Source: Myxococcus guangdongensis (GTDB lineage Bacteria > Myxococcota > Myxococcia > Myxococcales > Myxococcaceae). Taken from it: a DNA stretch of 64,000 nt. The stretch spans positions 496,001-560,000 of the forward strand of contig NZ_JAJVKW010000002.1 of the NCBI RefSeq assembly GCF_024198255.1. The letters are read 5' to 3'. Of the stretch, positions 1 through 10,444 are shown one piece after another. Each line of letters opens with the position of its first letter. The stretch's first letter is position 1. The translations under genes were made by a program, and so were the position numbers. The notes beneath the pieces are model-generated. The model worked only from the letters and a program-made list of their open reading frames with translations. It had not been told where the DNA came from and searched no databases.

Positions 1-111
1 GAGCGGCGCCTGGGTACCACGGGCCACGCGGCGCCGTCGCGGCTGCTCGCTTCTTGCGTCCCCCTCCACCTTGGGCGTCAATGCCCGGGTCGTTTCACCT
101 CCGAGGTCTTC

Positions 112-924
112 ATGCTCGCCTCCCTCATCACCGTGCTGGCGCTCACGCTGGCCTCGGCTCCACCGTCGCAGGACCCCACCGCGCCCACCTGCCGGATGAT
201 GAACAGCCAGGTGGCGTGTGGGTATGGGTGCAAGACCGACTCGAACCGCGCCCGCTGTGCGCAGACGCCCCAGGGGCGCTGTCAGCTCATCGACGGGCAG
301 GCGGTGTGCTTCGACCCGCCCGCGTACGTGGTGAAGGCGTATGGCGCGTCGCTGCCGGAGCCCGAGTGCAAGGCCATCGATGGAGCGGTGGCGTGTGGCT
401 ACCACTGCGTGACGCAGCCGGGTCGGGTGAAGTGCGCGAAGTCGCCGGCCGGGGTGTGCAAGGCCCGGGGCGGCGAAGTGGAGTGCTTCGACCCGCCAGC
501 GGTGGTCTTCGCGGTGTACGGCAAGGAGACGCCGCGCGCGGACTGCCGCAGCAACGGGGTGGAGCTGACGTGCGGGTACAACTGTCTCAACGCGTCAGAG
601 GGGGTACGGTGCACCCGGACGCCGGCGGGGGTGTGCAAGATTTCGAGCGGGCGTATCACCTGCTTCGACCCGTCCCCGGCGGCCCTGTGCACGTGGAAGC
701 GCGCGATGCCCGCGCCGGAGTGCCGCAACACGGAGACGGGTCCGGCGTGCGGCTATGCGTGCACCACGGCGTTCTCGAAGTCCGCGTGTGCGTCCACGCC
801 CTCGGGCATCTGCAAGGTGTTCGACAGCGAGGTGCACTGCTTCGACCCGCCGGTGGAGCAGCAGGCGGACCCGGCCTGCCTGTCGGTCCTGGGGATGGCG
901 GCGCTGGACGGGGCCGCGCCCTGA
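112..924 (+). CDS. Secreted cysteine-rich protein with four internal repeats
   Basis: A 270-residue protein beginning with a signal peptide (hydrophobic residues 2-15, likely cleavage after the ASA segment). The rest is four tandem units of about 59 residues. Each has six cysteines in the same order, with the signatures CGYxC in the middle and CFDPP (CFDPS in unit 3) near the end. Units start near residues 25, 84, 143 and 202. The fixed cysteines suggest a disulfide-stabilised periplasmic or extracellular protein. A GAGG ribosome-binding site lies just before the ATG. No enzymatic motif is visible and I do not recognise the family; function is unknown. The 111 bases before it show no gene. 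Confidence 0.8.
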   Translation: MLASLITVLALTLASAPPSQDPTAPTCRMMNSQVACGYGCKTDSNRARCAQTPQGRCQLIDGQAVCFDPPAYVVKAYGASLPEPECKAIDGAVACGYHCVTQPGRVKCAKSPAGVCKARGGEVECFDPPAVVFAVYGKETPRADCRSNGVELTCGYNCLNASEGVRCTRTPAGVCKISSGRITCFDPSPAALCTWKRAMPAPECRNTETGPACGYACTTAFSKSACASTPSGICKVFDSEVHCFDPPVEQQADPACLSVLGMAALDGAAP

Positions 925-1024
925 CCCAGGGTATGAGCCGTCCGCCCCGCCGTCTGCTTTGAGCCTTCCTGGGAGAGCGGTAGGGTTGCCGTCATCTCGC
1001 AGCAGGAATGGAGCAGAACCGCGC

Positions 1025-3691
1025 ATGGCGGAGGGTGACGTCCGTCAATATTGGGTCCGCAACGACAGGGGCACCCTGTGGGGGCCCCTCACCCTGCCGA
1101 CCATTGAACTGCTCGTCGACAGCGGCGCCATCAAGGGCAAGCTCCAGGTCTCCGAGGACGGGCTGAACTTCGCCTTCCCGTGGCGCTTCCCCGAGGCCCG
1201 CGAGGTGTTCCCGCGCGAGCTGTGGGGTGACGGCGCGCCGGCCAACCTCGGCCCCGGACCGGGTGCGCCCCAGGCGCAAGCCGCGCGCCCCGGTGTCCCC
1301 ATGGCGGGGCCCGGTGTGCCGATGGCCGGTCCGGGTGCTCCTATGACGGGACCTGGTGGCATGCCCATGGCGGGGCCGGGCGCGCCCATGGCGGGCCCGG
1401 GTGCAGCACCGATGGCGGGCCCAGGTACTGCTCCGATGGCCGGTCCAGGAGTGCCGATGGCGGGGCCGGGCGCTCCGATGGCACGCCCGGGCGTCCCCGT
1501 AGCGGGCCCAGGCGCTCCCATGGCGGGGCCGGGTGCCGCGCCGAACGCGCGCCCAGGTGTCCCCATGGCGGGCCCAGGTGCACCCATGGCGGGGCCCGGA
1601 GCAGTCCAGGTGGCTCGTCCAGGTGTCCCCATGGCGGGACCAGGGAGCCCCGCGGCGGGCGCGGGAGCCACGCCGAACGCGCGCCCAGGTGGCCCCGTTG
1701 CGGGCCCTGGAGCGCCCGTCGCGCGTCCAGGTGCCCCGATGTCGGGCCCAGGAGTCCGGCCGGCAAACCCGATGCAGGCCGGGCAGCCCCAGGTTCCAGG
1801 AGCACCGGGAGCGGTCGCACGGCCCAACACAGCCACCGGACAGCCGCAGGCGGGAGCCGTCCCTCCATCGCCTGTCGCGACGGCACAGCCCGGCGCTGCC
1901 CCTCTCCCCACCACGGGAGCCGCGCCCGCCGTCTCCGCGGAGGCCTCACCGTACGCGATGCCCTCGCAGGGTCAGCTCGAGCAGACCTCGCCGCTGAACC
2001 TCTACGGCCGCATCGCCTCCGCGGAGCAGACGGGCCTGCTCAAGCTGGCGCTCGCGGACCGGGTCACCCTGATTCACTTCCGCAAGGGCAACCCGGAGTT
2101 CGTCGACTCCAACCACGCCGAGGACTCGCTGGGCACCTCGCTGATGGGCGCGCGGCTGCTCACGCCCGAGCAGCTCCAGCAAGCCGAGGCCGCCAAGGAG
2201 CGCTTCGGCGGAGACCTGCTCGCCGCGCTCTTCGGACTGGGTCTGCTCCAGCCCGCCACCGCGTTCTCGATTCTGGCGCAGCGCGCCTCCAGCATCCTGT
2301 TCAAGGGCCTGCGCGCCGAGTCCGGCATGTTCGCCTTCGAGCTGCGGGAGCTGGCCGGCAACAAGGCCATGCCGCTGGGCAACCGGTGGGCGGTGCTCAG
2401 CGACACCGTGCGCCGCATGCCCTCCGCGGACATCAAGCGTCGGCTGATGCCCGTGCTCAACCTGCCCATCATGAAGTCGGGCGGGATGGTGGCCGCGAGC
2501 GAGCTGCGGCTGACGCCGCACGAGGTTCGCGCGCTCACGGTCATCGACGGGGTGCGCTCGGTGTCGCAGCTCCTCGCGGACTTCCCGCAGGACGCCGACC
2601 ACCTGCTGCGCCTGGCCTTCCTGCTGCGCGAACTGGACGCGGTGTCCTTCGCGGCCGCGCGCACGGTCCCCGCGACGGCGGCGGGCCCCTCGGTCGCGGC
2701 GCAGCCCGGACCGGCCCCCGCCTCGCCCCCCACGGCCGCACAGCCCGCCCGCCCCGCCACGCCTCCCGCGGCCCAGGCTCCGTCCACCGCGCCCGGAAAT
2801 CCCCCAGGAGCGGGTGCACCGCAGGCCGCGCGTCCAGGCAATCCGCCCGGAGCCGCGGCGCCGGCGGCGGCCCGTCCGGGTACTCCCCCTGGAGCCGCCG
2901 CCCCGCGTCCGCCGCCCGTCGTCGGAGCAGCAGCGCCAGCGCGTCCAGCGAGCCCCCCGCCCGCCGCGGCGCGTCCGGCGCCGCCCACGGTCTCCGGCCC
3001 TGCGCCCGGCGCCGACGAGATTCCGGCGCTCAAGCAGCTCGCGATGGCGTTGAAGCAGCAGACCCACTTCCAGCGGCTCGGGTTGGCGGAGCAGGCGGAC
3101 GGCAGCGCGGTCAAGGTCGCGTACTTCCGTCTGGCCAAGCTGTACCACCCGGACACGCTCCCGCAGGGGGCGCCGCCGGAGCTCGAGAAGCTCAAGGCCG
3201 AGGTGTTCGCCTACATCGGCGATGCGTACCGGACGCTGTCCGACGACAAGAGCCGGGCGGCCTATCTCGAGGAGCTGAAGAGCGGTGGGGCCGGGGCGGA
3301 GGTGGACATCAACGCCATCCTGATGGCGGAGGAGCTCTTCCAGAAGTCGTGCATCCTGGTGAAGGCGCGCAAGTTCCCGGAGGCCGTGAAGATGTTGAAC
3401 GAGGCCATCCAGCTCAACGCCGAGGAGGCGGAGTTCTACGCCTGGCGGGGTTATGCGCGGTTCTTCACGGCGGCGGACAAGAAGGCGGCGCAGCCGGAGG
3501 CGTTCCGGGAAATCCAGAACGCCATCAAGCGCAACGAGCGGTGTGCGCCGGCGCACTACTTCCTCGGGGTGATTGCGAAGCTGACGGGAGACACCACGGG
3601 GGCGCTGAAGCACTTCAAGCGGACCGTGGACCTTCAGCCAGACCACATCGACGCTCAGCGGGAGATTCGCATGGCGGCCCAGAAGAAGTAG
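1025..3691 (+). CDS. GYF-like / DUF4388 / DnaJ / TPR multidomain protein
   Basis: An 888-residue protein. Residues 5-60 ([15 protein letters not shown]) resemble a GYF_2/DUF4339 domain. Residues about 85-245 are Met-Ala-Gly-Pro-Gly-Ala-Pro repeats. From about 322 a DUF4388 (PATAN-like) domain begins at [10 protein letters not shown] Pro/Ala-rich linker follows, then a J-domain from about 680 with its HPD triad at 708-710 (YHPDTL). The end (about 760-880) is TPR-like helices. J-domains stimulate Hsp70 ATPases, and DUF4388 is common in myxobacterial regulators; the combination suggests a chaperone-linked scaffold, which is inference. The reading frame is open from 755, but the ATG at 1025 starts the conserved domain and is preferred. 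The specific partner is unknown. Confidence 0.85.
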   Translation: MAEGDVRQYWVRNDRGTLWGPLTLPTIELLVDSGAIKGKLQVSEDGLNFAFPWRFPEAREVFPRELWGDGAPANLGPGPGAPQAQAARPGVPMAGPGVPMAGPGAPMTGPGGMPMAGPGAPMAGPGAAPMAGPGTAPMAGPGVPMAGPGAPMARPGVPVAGPGAPMAGPGAAPNARPGVPMAGPGAPMAGPGAVQVARPGVPMAGPGSPAAGAGATPNARPGGPVAGPGAPVARPGAPMSGPGVRPANPMQAGQPQVPGAPGAVARPNTATGQPQAGAVPPSPVATAQPGAAPLPTTGAAPAVSAEASPYAMPSQGQLEQTSPLNLYGRIASAEQTGLLKLALADRVTLIHFRKGNPEFVDSNHAEDSLGTSLMGARLLTPEQLQQAEAAKERFGGDLLAALFGLGLLQPATAFSILAQRASSILFKGLRAESGMFAFELRELAGNKAMPLGNRWAVLSDTVRRMPSADIKRRLMPVLNLPIMKSGGMVAASELRLTPHEVRALTVIDGVRSVSQLLADFPQDADHLLRLAFLLRELDAVSFAAARTVPATAAGPSVAAQPGPAPASPPTAAQPARPATPPAAQAPSTAPGNPPGAGAPQAARPGNPPGAAAPAAARPGTPPGAAAPRPPPVVGAAAPARPASPPPAAARPAPPTVSGPAPGADEIPALKQLAMALKQQTHFQRLGLAEQADGSAVKVAYFRLAKLYHPDTLPQGAPPELEKLKAEVFAYIGDAYRTLSDDKSRAAYLEELKSGGAGAEVDINAILMAEELFQKSCILVKARKFPEAVKMLNEAIQLNAEEAEFYAWRGYARFFTAADKKAAQPEAFREIQNAIKRNERCAPAHYFLGVIAKLTGDTTGALKHFKRTVDLQPDHIDAQREIRMAAQKK
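1285..1755 (+). repeat. Degenerate tandem repeat encoding MAGPGAP-type heptads
   Basis: Roughly 21-base units (ATGGCGGGGCCGGGTGCNCC-like) repeat through the coding sequence of the DnaJ/TPR protein and encode Pro-Gly-Ala-Met heptads. Units vary at third positions and include [14 protein letters not shown] and VAGPGAP variants, so the array is old rather than freshly amplified. The encoded segment is probably an unstructured linker. Confidence 0.7.
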
Positions 3692-3752
3692 GGTGCGCCC
3701 CCCATCCGGAGGGGCCAGGGGCCCCGCGGGTGGAGTCGAAGGAGACAGCAAC

Positions 3753-4043
3753 GTGTCGCTCACCGGGAAGCAACGCCGCCATCTGCGCGCGCTCGGACAC
3801 CACCTGGAGCCGGTGGTCATCGTCGGTCAATCCGGCGTCACCGAGGGCGTCATCGCCGCCGTCGAGCAGGCGCTGCACGACCACGAGCTCATCAAGGTGA
3901 AGATCAACGAGGGCCCCGAGTCGCGCCAGGAAGCCGCCGCGCGCCTCGCCGAGGGCACCAGCGCCGAGCTCGCCCAGCTGTTGGGCCGCACGGCGCTGCT
4001 CTTCAAGAAGCGCAAGGAGAAGTCCAAGTTCGAGAAGTTCTGA
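3753..4043 (+). CDS. YhbY-like CRM-domain RNA-binding protein
   Basis: A 96-residue protein of the CRS1/YhbY (CRM) family. The start LTGKQRRHLRALGHHLEPVV, then VGQSGVTEG and HELIKVKI, are the hallmark segments of E. coli YhbY, a protein associated with pre-50S ribosomal particles. Almost the whole protein is the single CRM fold, with a basic Lys/Arg tail. The GTG at 3753 is preferred because AAGGAGA lies just upstream and it gives the family's usual length; the frame is open further up to 3693. It sits 61 bases after the DnaJ/TPR gene and may be co-transcribed with it. Confidence 0.85.
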   Translation: MSLTGKQRRHLRALGHHLEPVVIVGQSGVTEGVIAAVEQALHDHELIKVKINEGPESRQEAAARLAEGTSAELAQLLGRTALLFKKRKEKSKFEKF

Positions 4044-4073
4044 CGGACCGTCCCCGAAGCCCGTGGGTTCACT

Positions 4074-4862
4074 TCACTTGCCGCTGAAGCGGGCCTCGCG
4101 GCGCTCGAGGAAGGACTGGACGCCCTCCGCGGCGTCCTCCGTCGCCACCAGCTCCAACAGCCGGGGCAGCAGCGCGGCCCTGGCTGCGTCGGGCCCTTCG
4201 TGCACCGCCTGTCGCGCGGACGCGAGCGTCGCCTGCACGCCCAGCGGAGCCTGCTTCGCCACTGTCTCGGCCAGGGCCAGCGCCCGCTCCAGGTGCCGGC
4301 CGCGCTCCACCACCTCTTGCACCAGGCCGATGCGGTAAGCCTCGCGCGCGTCGAACTCGTCACCGGTGAGCAGCCATCGCATGGCGTTGCCCCAGCCGGC
4401 GCGCTGAGGGAAGCGCACGGTGGCGCCGCCGAACGGGAAGATGCCGCGCTTGATTTCAATCTGTCCGAAGCGCGCGTCCTCCGAGGCCACGGTGATGTCC
4501 GCCGCGAGGATGAGCTCGATGGACAGCGTGAGGCACAGTCCCTGGACGGCGAGCACCAGGGGCTTGGTGCGCGGCGGGCCCTGGATGCCCCAAGGGTCGA
4601 TGAACCCCTCCGCGTAGAGCGGCTCTCCGCTGGAGAGCGCGGGCGCGACGCTCGCGAGGTCCAGCCCCGCCGAGAAGTGGTCTCCCACCGCGAAGAGGAC
4701 CATGCACCGCACGTCCGAGTGCCGGTCCGCCTCCGTCACCGCGGACGAGAGTCCCCGCAGCATGCCCACATCGAACGCGTTGCGCTTCTCCGGGCGATGG
4801 ATGCCGATGAGGGCGAGGTGTCCGCGCACTTCCAGGGTGATGCGAGGGTCCGACGGGCTCAT
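4074..4862 (-). CDS. Enoyl-CoA hydratase/isomerase family protein
   Basis: A 262-residue crotonase-fold protein. GDHFSAGLDL (oxyanion-hole segment) and ADITVASEDARFGQIEIKRG are typical crotonase motifs, with a glutamate (QIEIKRG) at a catalytic position of hydratases. ECH-fold enzymes act on acyl-CoA thioesters; the exact substrate cannot be read from sequence. An upstream in-frame ATG at 4892 would add ten residues, but the one at 4862 has a GGAGCG site and starts at MSPSDPRITLEV, where homology begins. It converges on the YhbY-like gene with a 30-base gap. It stands alone, without other beta-oxidation genes nearby. Confidence 0.85.
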   Translation of the reverse strand: MSPSDPRITLEVRGHLALIGIHRPEKRNAFDVGMLRGLSSAVTEADRHSDVRCMVLFAVGDHFSAGLDLASVAPALSSGEPLYAEGFIDPWGIQGPPRTKPLVLAVQGLCLTLSIELILAADITVASEDARFGQIEIKRGIFPFGGATVRFPQRAGWGNAMRWLLTGDEFDAREAYRIGLVQEVVERGRHLERALALAETVAKQAPLGVQATLASARQAVHEGPDAARAALLPRLLELVATEDAAEGVQSFLERREARFSGK

Positions 4863-4969
4863 CAGCGCTCCACGGTAGAGGTGGACGCGCATTGTCCGTC
4901 ACGAGCCTCGATTCACACCATCACCCGCATCGCCCCGTCCAACGCACGACGTTCAGCCGCGGCCCACCC

Positions 4970-6280
4970 TCAGCGCGTGAAGCCCGCCGTGCTCGCGGCC
5001 AGCTCCGCCGCCACGCCCAGCCGCTCCAACAACGCGGGGCCGAAGTACTGCCTGCGCGACTCTCCACCGTTCGCGTTCACCAGGTCCGGCGTCTCCACGT
5101 AGCCCACGTAACCGCCCGCGAGCCCCAGCACGCCCGAGGCCCCCGTGCGCCGCACCAGCTCCGCGCCCGCGTCCACCGTGGGCTCGCCCGGCACCGTCAC
5201 CAGCTCCAGCGGCCCCAGCACCAACGCGGACACCTCGGCCACACGCTCGGCCGAGCTGCACAACAAGTTATCCCCCGCCGCCCGAGTGAAGGCCGGCACC
5301 AGCCGCGACGCATCCGGCCGGGGCATCACCGCCTCCGCGCGCGCCAGCGACAGCCGCACCGACGCCCCCGCCGAAGCCAGGGGCGCCTTGCCCGCCAGCT
5401 CCGACAAGGCCCGAGCGAAGCCCGACACCCGCTCCAATCCCTGCCCTTCCGAGTAGGCCACCGACGCGTTGCCCACCGCGCCCTGCAACAACAGCGTCAC
5501 GCCGCTGCCCTCTGACTCGCGCAGCGTGCTCAAGCGGCCCGGATAGTCCGGGTCCACGTACGCGCGCTGCCGGGGCACCATCGCCGGGTGCGCCGCGAAG
5601 AAGAGCAGCTCCGCCACCGGCGCGGACGCCCCCCGCAGCACCGCGCGCGTCAGCGTCCCATCCGGCGCGGTGCCACCCGAGCGCGTGTAGACATACGAGG
5701 ACTCCTTCGCCTCGCCCAGCTCCAGCGTCACGTCCGTGAGCGAGGAGGCGGCCTGCCCGAGCGCCGCGCTCGCCGCGGCCACCACCGTCGCTTCCGAGTC
5801 CTCCCGATAACGCCCCGTCCCGACGAGCTGCGACACCAGCCGGGAGTCATATCCCCCGAGCGACGAGTGCGTGTGCGTGGCCAACACCAACACATCCTGC
5901 AGCCCCAGCGTCTTCGCGTGCTCGCGCACCCGCGCCGTCACCACATCCGTGATGAGCAGCAGCTCCAGCGACACCAACCCCACCCGCGAGCCCTCCACCT
6001 CAAACACCACCGCGCGCGCATGGAGCGGAGGGTCGGACTGCGTCGCATCGGGGCGCGGCGGCGAGTAGCCCGCCACCACCACCGGGAACGGCGGCACCAG
6101 GGCCACCTTCGCCGCGCCCGCGCGCAGCGGCCCCTCCGCCTTCACCTGCGACACCAGCACCGGCGCGCGCTCCGCCCACGTGCCGCACCAGTTCCAGGAA
6201 CCCAAGGCATAAGCGGCACCCACGGTGAGCAAGACCAGGGGAAACAGGGAACGCCAGGAGGCTCGTCGTGGGAACACCAT
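4970..6280 (-). CDS. Membrane-anchored neutral/alkaline ceramidase-like hydrolase
   Basis: A 436-residue protein with an N-terminal hydrophobic segment (residues 10-28) that should anchor or export it. [11 protein letters not shown] near residue 137 resembles the zinc-binding THTH segment of neutral/alkaline ceramidases (Pfam 04734), and [10 protein letters not shown] near 230 supplies a further histidine. It is shorter than full ceramidases (about 650 residues or more) and appears to contain only the N-terminal metallohydrolase-like domain. The substrate is not evident; myxobacteria do make sphingolipids, so a lipid amidase role is possible. It is divergent from purF. Confidence 0.65.
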   Translation of the reverse strand: MVFPRRASWRSLFPLVLLTVGAAYALGSWNWCGTWAERAPVLVSQVKAEGPLRAGAAKVALVPPFPVVVAGYSPPRPDATQSDPPLHARAVVFEVEGSRVGLVSLELLLITDVVTARVREHAKTLGLQDVLVLATHTHSSLGGYDSRLVSQLVGTGRYREDSEATVVAAASAALGQAASSLTDVTLELGEAKESSYVYTRSGGTAPDGTLTRAVLRGASAPVAELLFFAAHPAMVPRQRAYVDPDYPGRLSTLRESEGSGVTLLLQGAVGNASVAYSEGQGLERVSGFARALSELAGKAPLASAGASVRLSLARAEAVMPRPDASRLVPAFTRAAGDNLLCSSAERVAEVSALVLGPLELVTVPGEPTVDAGAELVRRTGASGVLGLAGGYVGYVETPDLVNANGGESRRQYFGPALLERLGVAAELAASTAGFTR

Positions 6281-6424
6281 GCGGTGCGCAGACTAACGGC
6301 ACGCGGCACTCACCGCGAGGCTCGTCTGCCCACATCGGACGACTCCGGTGACGGGTGGAATACCCACCAGAGGGGCGTGCGTTCCTGTTCCGCTCACCGC
6401 CCGAAAGGAGTAAGGCAGCGCGCC

Positions 6425-7810
6425 ATGTGCGGCATCTTCGGAATCACGGGACACGCCGAGGCCTCCAACCTGACGTACCTGGGGCTGCACGCCCTGCAGC
6501 ATCGCGGGCAGGAGTCCGCGGGTATCGTCGCCTCTGATGGTCATGGCCTGCGGGCACACCGTCAGATGGGGCTGGTGGCCGACATCTTCGATGCGCCAGT
6601 GCTCGCCGGCTTGCCCGGTCAGTCGGCCATCGGCCACGTGCGCTATTCGACGGCGGGCGGCAGCCAGCTCAAGAACGCGCAGCCGCTCTTCGTGCAGTAC
6701 GCGGGCGGTCAGTGCGCCATCGCGCACAACGGAAACCTGGTCAACGCGGCGACGCTGAAGGAGAAGCTGGAGGCCGACGGAGCCATCTTCCAGTCGGACG
6801 CCGACACGGAGGTCATCCTCCACCTGCTCGCGCGCTCGCGGCAGGGGAGCTTCGAGCAGAAGCTGGTGGAGGCCCTGCGCAAGGTGGAGGGCGCCTACAG
6901 CCTGCTGGTGCTCACCGAGAACAAGCTGGTCGCGGTGAGAGACCCCTTGGGCATCCGGCCGCTGGTGCTGGGGCGGATGAAGGAAGGCGCGTACGTCGTC
7001 GCCAGCGAGACGACGGCGCTGGACCTCATCGAGGCGGACGTGGTGCGCGAGCTGGAGCCCGGTGAGCTGCTCGTCATCGAGAACGGCCTCATGCGCACGA
7101 GCAAGCCGTTCGCGGAGCCCGCGCGGCTGGGGCGGTGCATCTTCGAGCAGGTGTACTTCGCGCGGCCGGACTCGGTGCTGTTCGGCAACAGCGTGTACGA
7201 GGTGCGCAAGCGCATGGGCATGCAGCTGGCGCGCGAGCAACCGGCGAACGCGGACCTGGTCATCGCGGTGCCGGACTCGGGAGTGGCGGCGGCCATCGGC
7301 TTCTCGCAGCAGAGCGGGATTCCGTATGACGTGGGGCTCATCCGCAGCCACTACGTGGGCCGGACGTTCATCGAGCCGCAGCAGTCCATCCGTCACTTCG
7401 GCGTGAAGCTGAAGCTGTCGGCCGTGCGCCACGTCATCAAGGGCAAGCGCGTGGTGGTGGTGGACGACTCCATCGTCCGCGGCACGACGAGCCGCAAGAT
7501 CGTGAAGATGATCAAGGCGGCCGGAGCGCTGGAGGTGCACCTGCGCATCTCCTCGCCGCCGACGAAGTGGCCCTGCTTCTACGGCATCGACACGCCCAGC
7601 CGGCAGGAGCTCATCGCCGCGAGCCACAGCACGGACGAGATTGCCCGCTACGTCACGGCGGACTCGCTGGGCTACATCTCCATCGAGGGCCTGGGCGAGG
7701 CCGTGGGCGACCCCAGCCGGGGCAGCTTCTGCACGGCGTGCTTCTCCGGTCAGTACCTCCTCGGAGACATGGCCGGCTCCGCGCAGGGAGCCAGCAAGCT
7801 CACCGCCTGA
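6425..7810 (+). CDS. purF: Amidophosphoribosyltransferase (PurF)
   Basis: A 461-residue enzyme that converts PRPP and glutamine to phosphoribosylamine, the first committed step of purine synthesis. The start MCGIFGITG puts the nucleophilic cysteine at position 2 with no propeptide. The C-terminal phosphoribosyltransferase domain carries the PRPP loop [15 protein letters not shown] near 342. Four cysteines at 238, 384, 436 and 439 match the ligands of the 4Fe-4S cluster in the Bacillus-type enzyme, although the cleaved propeptide is missing. The frame is open far upstream, but the GAAAGGAG site before 6425 and the Cys2 requirement fix the start. No other pur gene is adjacent. Confidence 0.95.
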   Translation: MCGIFGITGHAEASNLTYLGLHALQHRGQESAGIVASDGHGLRAHRQMGLVADIFDAPVLAGLPGQSAIGHVRYSTAGGSQLKNAQPLFVQYAGGQCAIAHNGNLVNAATLKEKLEADGAIFQSDADTEVILHLLARSRQGSFEQKLVEALRKVEGAYSLLVLTENKLVAVRDPLGIRPLVLGRMKEGAYVVASETTALDLIEADVVRELEPGELLVIENGLMRTSKPFAEPARLGRCIFEQVYFARPDSVLFGNSVYEVRKRMGMQLAREQPANADLVIAVPDSGVAAAIGFSQQSGIPYDVGLIRSHYVGRTFIEPQQSIRHFGVKLKLSAVRHVIKGKRVVVVDDSIVRGTTSRKIVKMIKAAGALEVHLRISSPPTKWPCFYGIDTPSRQELIAASHSTDEIARYVTADSLGYISIEGLGEAVGDPSRGSFCTACFSGQYLLGDMAGSAQGASKLTA

Positions 7811-7836
7811 CGCCGCTCACGCGCGCGTGAGGCCCG

Positions 7837-7868
7837 AGGCCCCCTGCCCTTCACCGGGTCGGGGGCCT
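7837..7868. terminator. Bidirectional hairpin terminator between purF and rluA-type gene
   Basis: Arms AGGCCCCC (7837-7844) and GGGGGCCT (7861-7868) pair perfectly, with further inner GCCC/GGGT pairing. The tail TCGTCGTTT follows on the plus strand. It lies between two convergent genes, as expected for a shared terminator. Confidence 0.6.
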
Positions 7869-7876
7869 TCGTCGTT

Positions 7877-8932
7877 TCAACGACCCTGCGTCGAGGAGGG
7901 CGGAGGTGGCAGGGGAGCGCCCGCGATGAAGTCCGCGAGGTCCGAGGGGAGCGGGGCCGAGAACGAGACCTCCGCGCCGGTGCCGGGGTGCGGGAAGACG
8001 ATGCGCTCGGCGTGCAGCGCGTGGCGAGGCAGTCGCAGCCGAGCCCAGGCCTCGGGCTCCAGGCTGTGTTTGCTGAAGCGGTCGAAGTAGCCCGGGTCCG
8101 GGCCGTACATCTTGTCGCCGACCAACGGGAAGCCCGCCTCGCGCAGGTGGATGCGAATCTGGTGCTGCCGTCCCGTCTCCGGGAAGCAGCGCAGGAGCGC
8201 GAAGGGCGCGCCGTCGCGCGTGAAGCGCTGGAGCACCTGGAACCGGGTCCGGCTCGGCTTGCCCTCGCGCGCGTCGATGCGCACGGCGATGCGGATGAGC
8301 TCGGTGCCCTCGGCGATGGGGGCATCCACGGTGAAGGTGTCCTCGGGAGGATGTCCTTCGCAGAGGGCGAGGTACTCCTTGTGCACGTCGCGCGAGACGA
8401 AGAGCCGGCCGAGCACGCGGCAGGATTCGGTGGTGCGACCGCAGACGACCAGGCCGCTCGTCTCGCGGTCCAGACGGTGCGCGGGTTCGGCGAAGCGCTC
8501 ACCGAAGCGCTCGCGCAGGAGGGAGACGAGGGTGCCCTTGTGGTAGCGCGCCGTCGGATGGATGGGCAGACCGGCGGGCTTGTCGAGCACCAGCAGCCAC
8601 TCGTCCTGGAAGACGACGGGCAGCGTGGTGGGCGTCTCCGGCTCCTCGCTGCCGGGACGGCGCAGGCGGAAGGCCAGCCCGGGGTACACGGGCGTGGAGG
8701 GCTTCAGCCGTCGCCCTTCGCAACGGACACCGCGCAGGATGATGCCGGCCAAGCGCTCGCGAGGCATGCGGCGCAGCTTCTGGCCCAGGTAGTCCTCCAG
8801 GCGCCAGCCCGCGTAGTTGGGCTCGACGACGAAGGAGATGTCGACGAAGCCCTCGGGAGCGGCGTCCGCGGGACTCGAGCCTTCCTGCTCAGGGGCGGAG
8901 CGCTCCACCGATGACTCCTTCTCGCCGTGCAT
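7877..8932 (-). CDS. RluA-family RNA pseudouridine synthase
   Basis: A 351-residue protein. Residues about 40-85 resemble the S4-like RNA-binding domain (WRLEDYLGQKLRRMPRERL). The RluA catalytic motif HRLDRETSGL is at 152-161, with the catalytic aspartate at 155. GRQHQIRIHL is the other conserved RluA segment. These enzymes isomerise uridine to pseudouridine in rRNA or tRNA; which site is modified (RluC- or RluD-like) cannot be decided here. The ATG at 8932 follows GGAGG. The N-terminal 35 residues are acidic and low in complexity. Confidence 0.9.
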   Translation of the reverse strand: MHGEKESSVERSAPEQEGSSPADAAPEGFVDISFVVEPNYAGWRLEDYLGQKLRRMPRERLAGIILRGVRCEGRRLKPSTPVYPGLAFRLRRPGSEEPETPTTLPVVFQDEWLLVLDKPAGLPIHPTARYHKGTLVSLLRERFGERFAEPAHRLDRETSGLVVCGRTTESCRVLGRLFVSRDVHKEYLALCEGHPPEDTFTVDAPIAEGTELIRIAVRIDAREGKPSRTRFQVLQRFTRDGAPFALLRCFPETGRQHQIRIHLREAGFPLVGDKMYGPDPGYFDRFSKHSLEPEAWARLRLPRHALHAERIVFPHPGTGAEVSFSAPLPSDLADFIAGAPLPPPPSSTQGR

Positions 8933-9208
8933 CGCCTCCGCGCTCTACCACGGCGCGAGACGGCACACAGTCTGAACCCATCATCGTCGGGGAGGCCGCA
9001 CGACGAGCCCCCCCGTACCAGCAACTCGGAAGCAGCAGGACCCGCACATCGAAGCGGATTCACGCCGACGTCTACGAGACACCTCGGACACACCACACGC
9101 GGGGCCCCCATGCGCCCCACGCCGCGCGCCCGCACAGCCTCACGCCGATGCGGACACGGGCCACACGGTGAAGCCCTCACGAGCCCCACCGCGTGCGCCG
9201 TCACACCC

Positions 9209-10339
9209 TCACGCGGAAGCCGCGCGTCGCGCGTCCTCATCCACGCCCAGGAAGCGCGCGAACAGGTCGGCGATGCGCTCGCCCGAGCGCCCATCCCAGT
9301 ACTCGGGGATGCGGCCCTTCTTGCCCTGACCATCGAGCACGCGGTCCGCGGATTCACGGATGCGGTCCGGGTCCGTGCCCACGACCTCGTTGGTGCCCTG
9401 CTCCACGGTGATGGGGCGCTCGGTGTTCTCGCGCAGCGTGAGGCACGGCACGCCCAGCGCCGTGGTCTCCTCCTGCAGTCCGCCCGAGTCGGTGAGAATC
9501 AACTTCGCCTGCGACGTCAGCGCGAGGAACTCCAGGTAGCCCATCGGGTCCACCGGGCGCAGGTTCGGGCTGCGCTCGAACCACGAGCCCAGGCCCTGCT
9601 CCGAAATCATCTTCCGCGTGCGCGGGTGCACCGGGAAGATGACCGGCACGCGCGAGGCCACGTGCGAGATGGCCGACAACAGCCCCCCGAGCAGCTTCGG
9701 GTCATCCACGTTGGAGGGCCGGTGGAGCGTGCACACCGCGTAGCCACGAGGCTCCACGCCCAGGGTCTTCAACACGGGCAACTGGTCCGCCCGCTCCTTC
9801 GAGGCGAGCAGCGAGTCGATCATCACGTTGCCCACGAAGTGGATGCGCTCCGGGTCCGCGCCCTCCTTCAGGAGGTTGGCGTCCGCGTCGCGCGAGGGCG
9901 TGAGCAGGAGGTCCGACAGCCGGTCCGTGACGACGCGGTTGATCTCCTCCGGCTGATGCCGCGAGTAGCTGCGCAGGCCCGCCTCGACGTGCGCGAGCGC
10001 GATGCCCAGCTTCGACGACACGAGCGCGGCGGCGACGGTGCTGTTGACGTCACCGACGACGGAGACCAGGTCCGGCTTGTGCTCGAGGAACACCCGCTCG
10101 AGCTCCACCATCGTCTTGGCCGTCTGCTGCGCGTGGCTCCCCGAGCCGATGCCCAGGTGCACCTCGGGCGCGGGCAGTCCCAGGTCCGAGAAGAAGACGT
10201 CGCTCATCTTGACGTCGTAGTGCTGTCCCGTGTGGACCAGGACCTGCTGGAGCTGATTCCGCGCGGCGATGGCGCGGTGAATGGGCGCGACCTTCATGAA
10301 GTTCGGGCGCGCGCCGACGATGTGGATGACCTTCTTCAT
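9209..10339 (-). CDS. wecB: UDP-N-acetylglucosamine 2-epimerase (non-hydrolysing)
   Basis: A 376-residue enzyme that interconverts UDP-GlcNAc and UDP-ManNAc for surface polysaccharide synthesis. The start MKKVIHIVGARPNFMK is the family signature. HTGQHYD, VVGDVNST, HVEAGLRS, CTLHRPSNVD, FPVHPRTR and TDSGGLQEE are all conserved active-site segments. The frame is open to 11080 upstream, but that part is the complement of kdsB; the ATG at 10339 begins the conserved domain. It diverges from kdsB with 105 bases between starts. The 276 bases downstream (8933-9208) show no gene. Confidence 0.93.
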   Translation of the reverse strand: MKKVIHIVGARPNFMKVAPIHRAIAARNQLQQVLVHTGQHYDVKMSDVFFSDLGLPAPEVHLGIGSGSHAQQTAKTMVELERVFLEHKPDLVSVVGDVNSTVAAALVSSKLGIALAHVEAGLRSYSRHQPEEINRVVTDRLSDLLLTPSRDADANLLKEGADPERIHFVGNVMIDSLLASKERADQLPVLKTLGVEPRGYAVCTLHRPSNVDDPKLLGGLLSAISHVASRVPVIFPVHPRTRKMISEQGLGSWFERSPNLRPVDPMGYLEFLALTSQAKLILTDSGGLQEETTALGVPCLTLRENTERPITVEQGTNEVVGTDPDRIRESADRVLDGQGKKGRIPEYWDGRSGERIADLFARFLGVDEDARRAASA

Positions 10340-10444
10340 GTCGCCAGCCAAGCTAGGCACGCCGGGTCGGATGCCTAGTGGCTGCGGGGCGGCGACCCAT
10401 CGAGGGGCCAGCGTCCGTTCTGAATCTGATAGACGGAGTGTGCC

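Noticed and set aside
1285-1755. CRISPR-like or mobile repeat array
   Set aside because: The repeats are in frame, encode Pro-Gly-Ala-Met heptads and vary at codon third positions; they are part of a protein linker.
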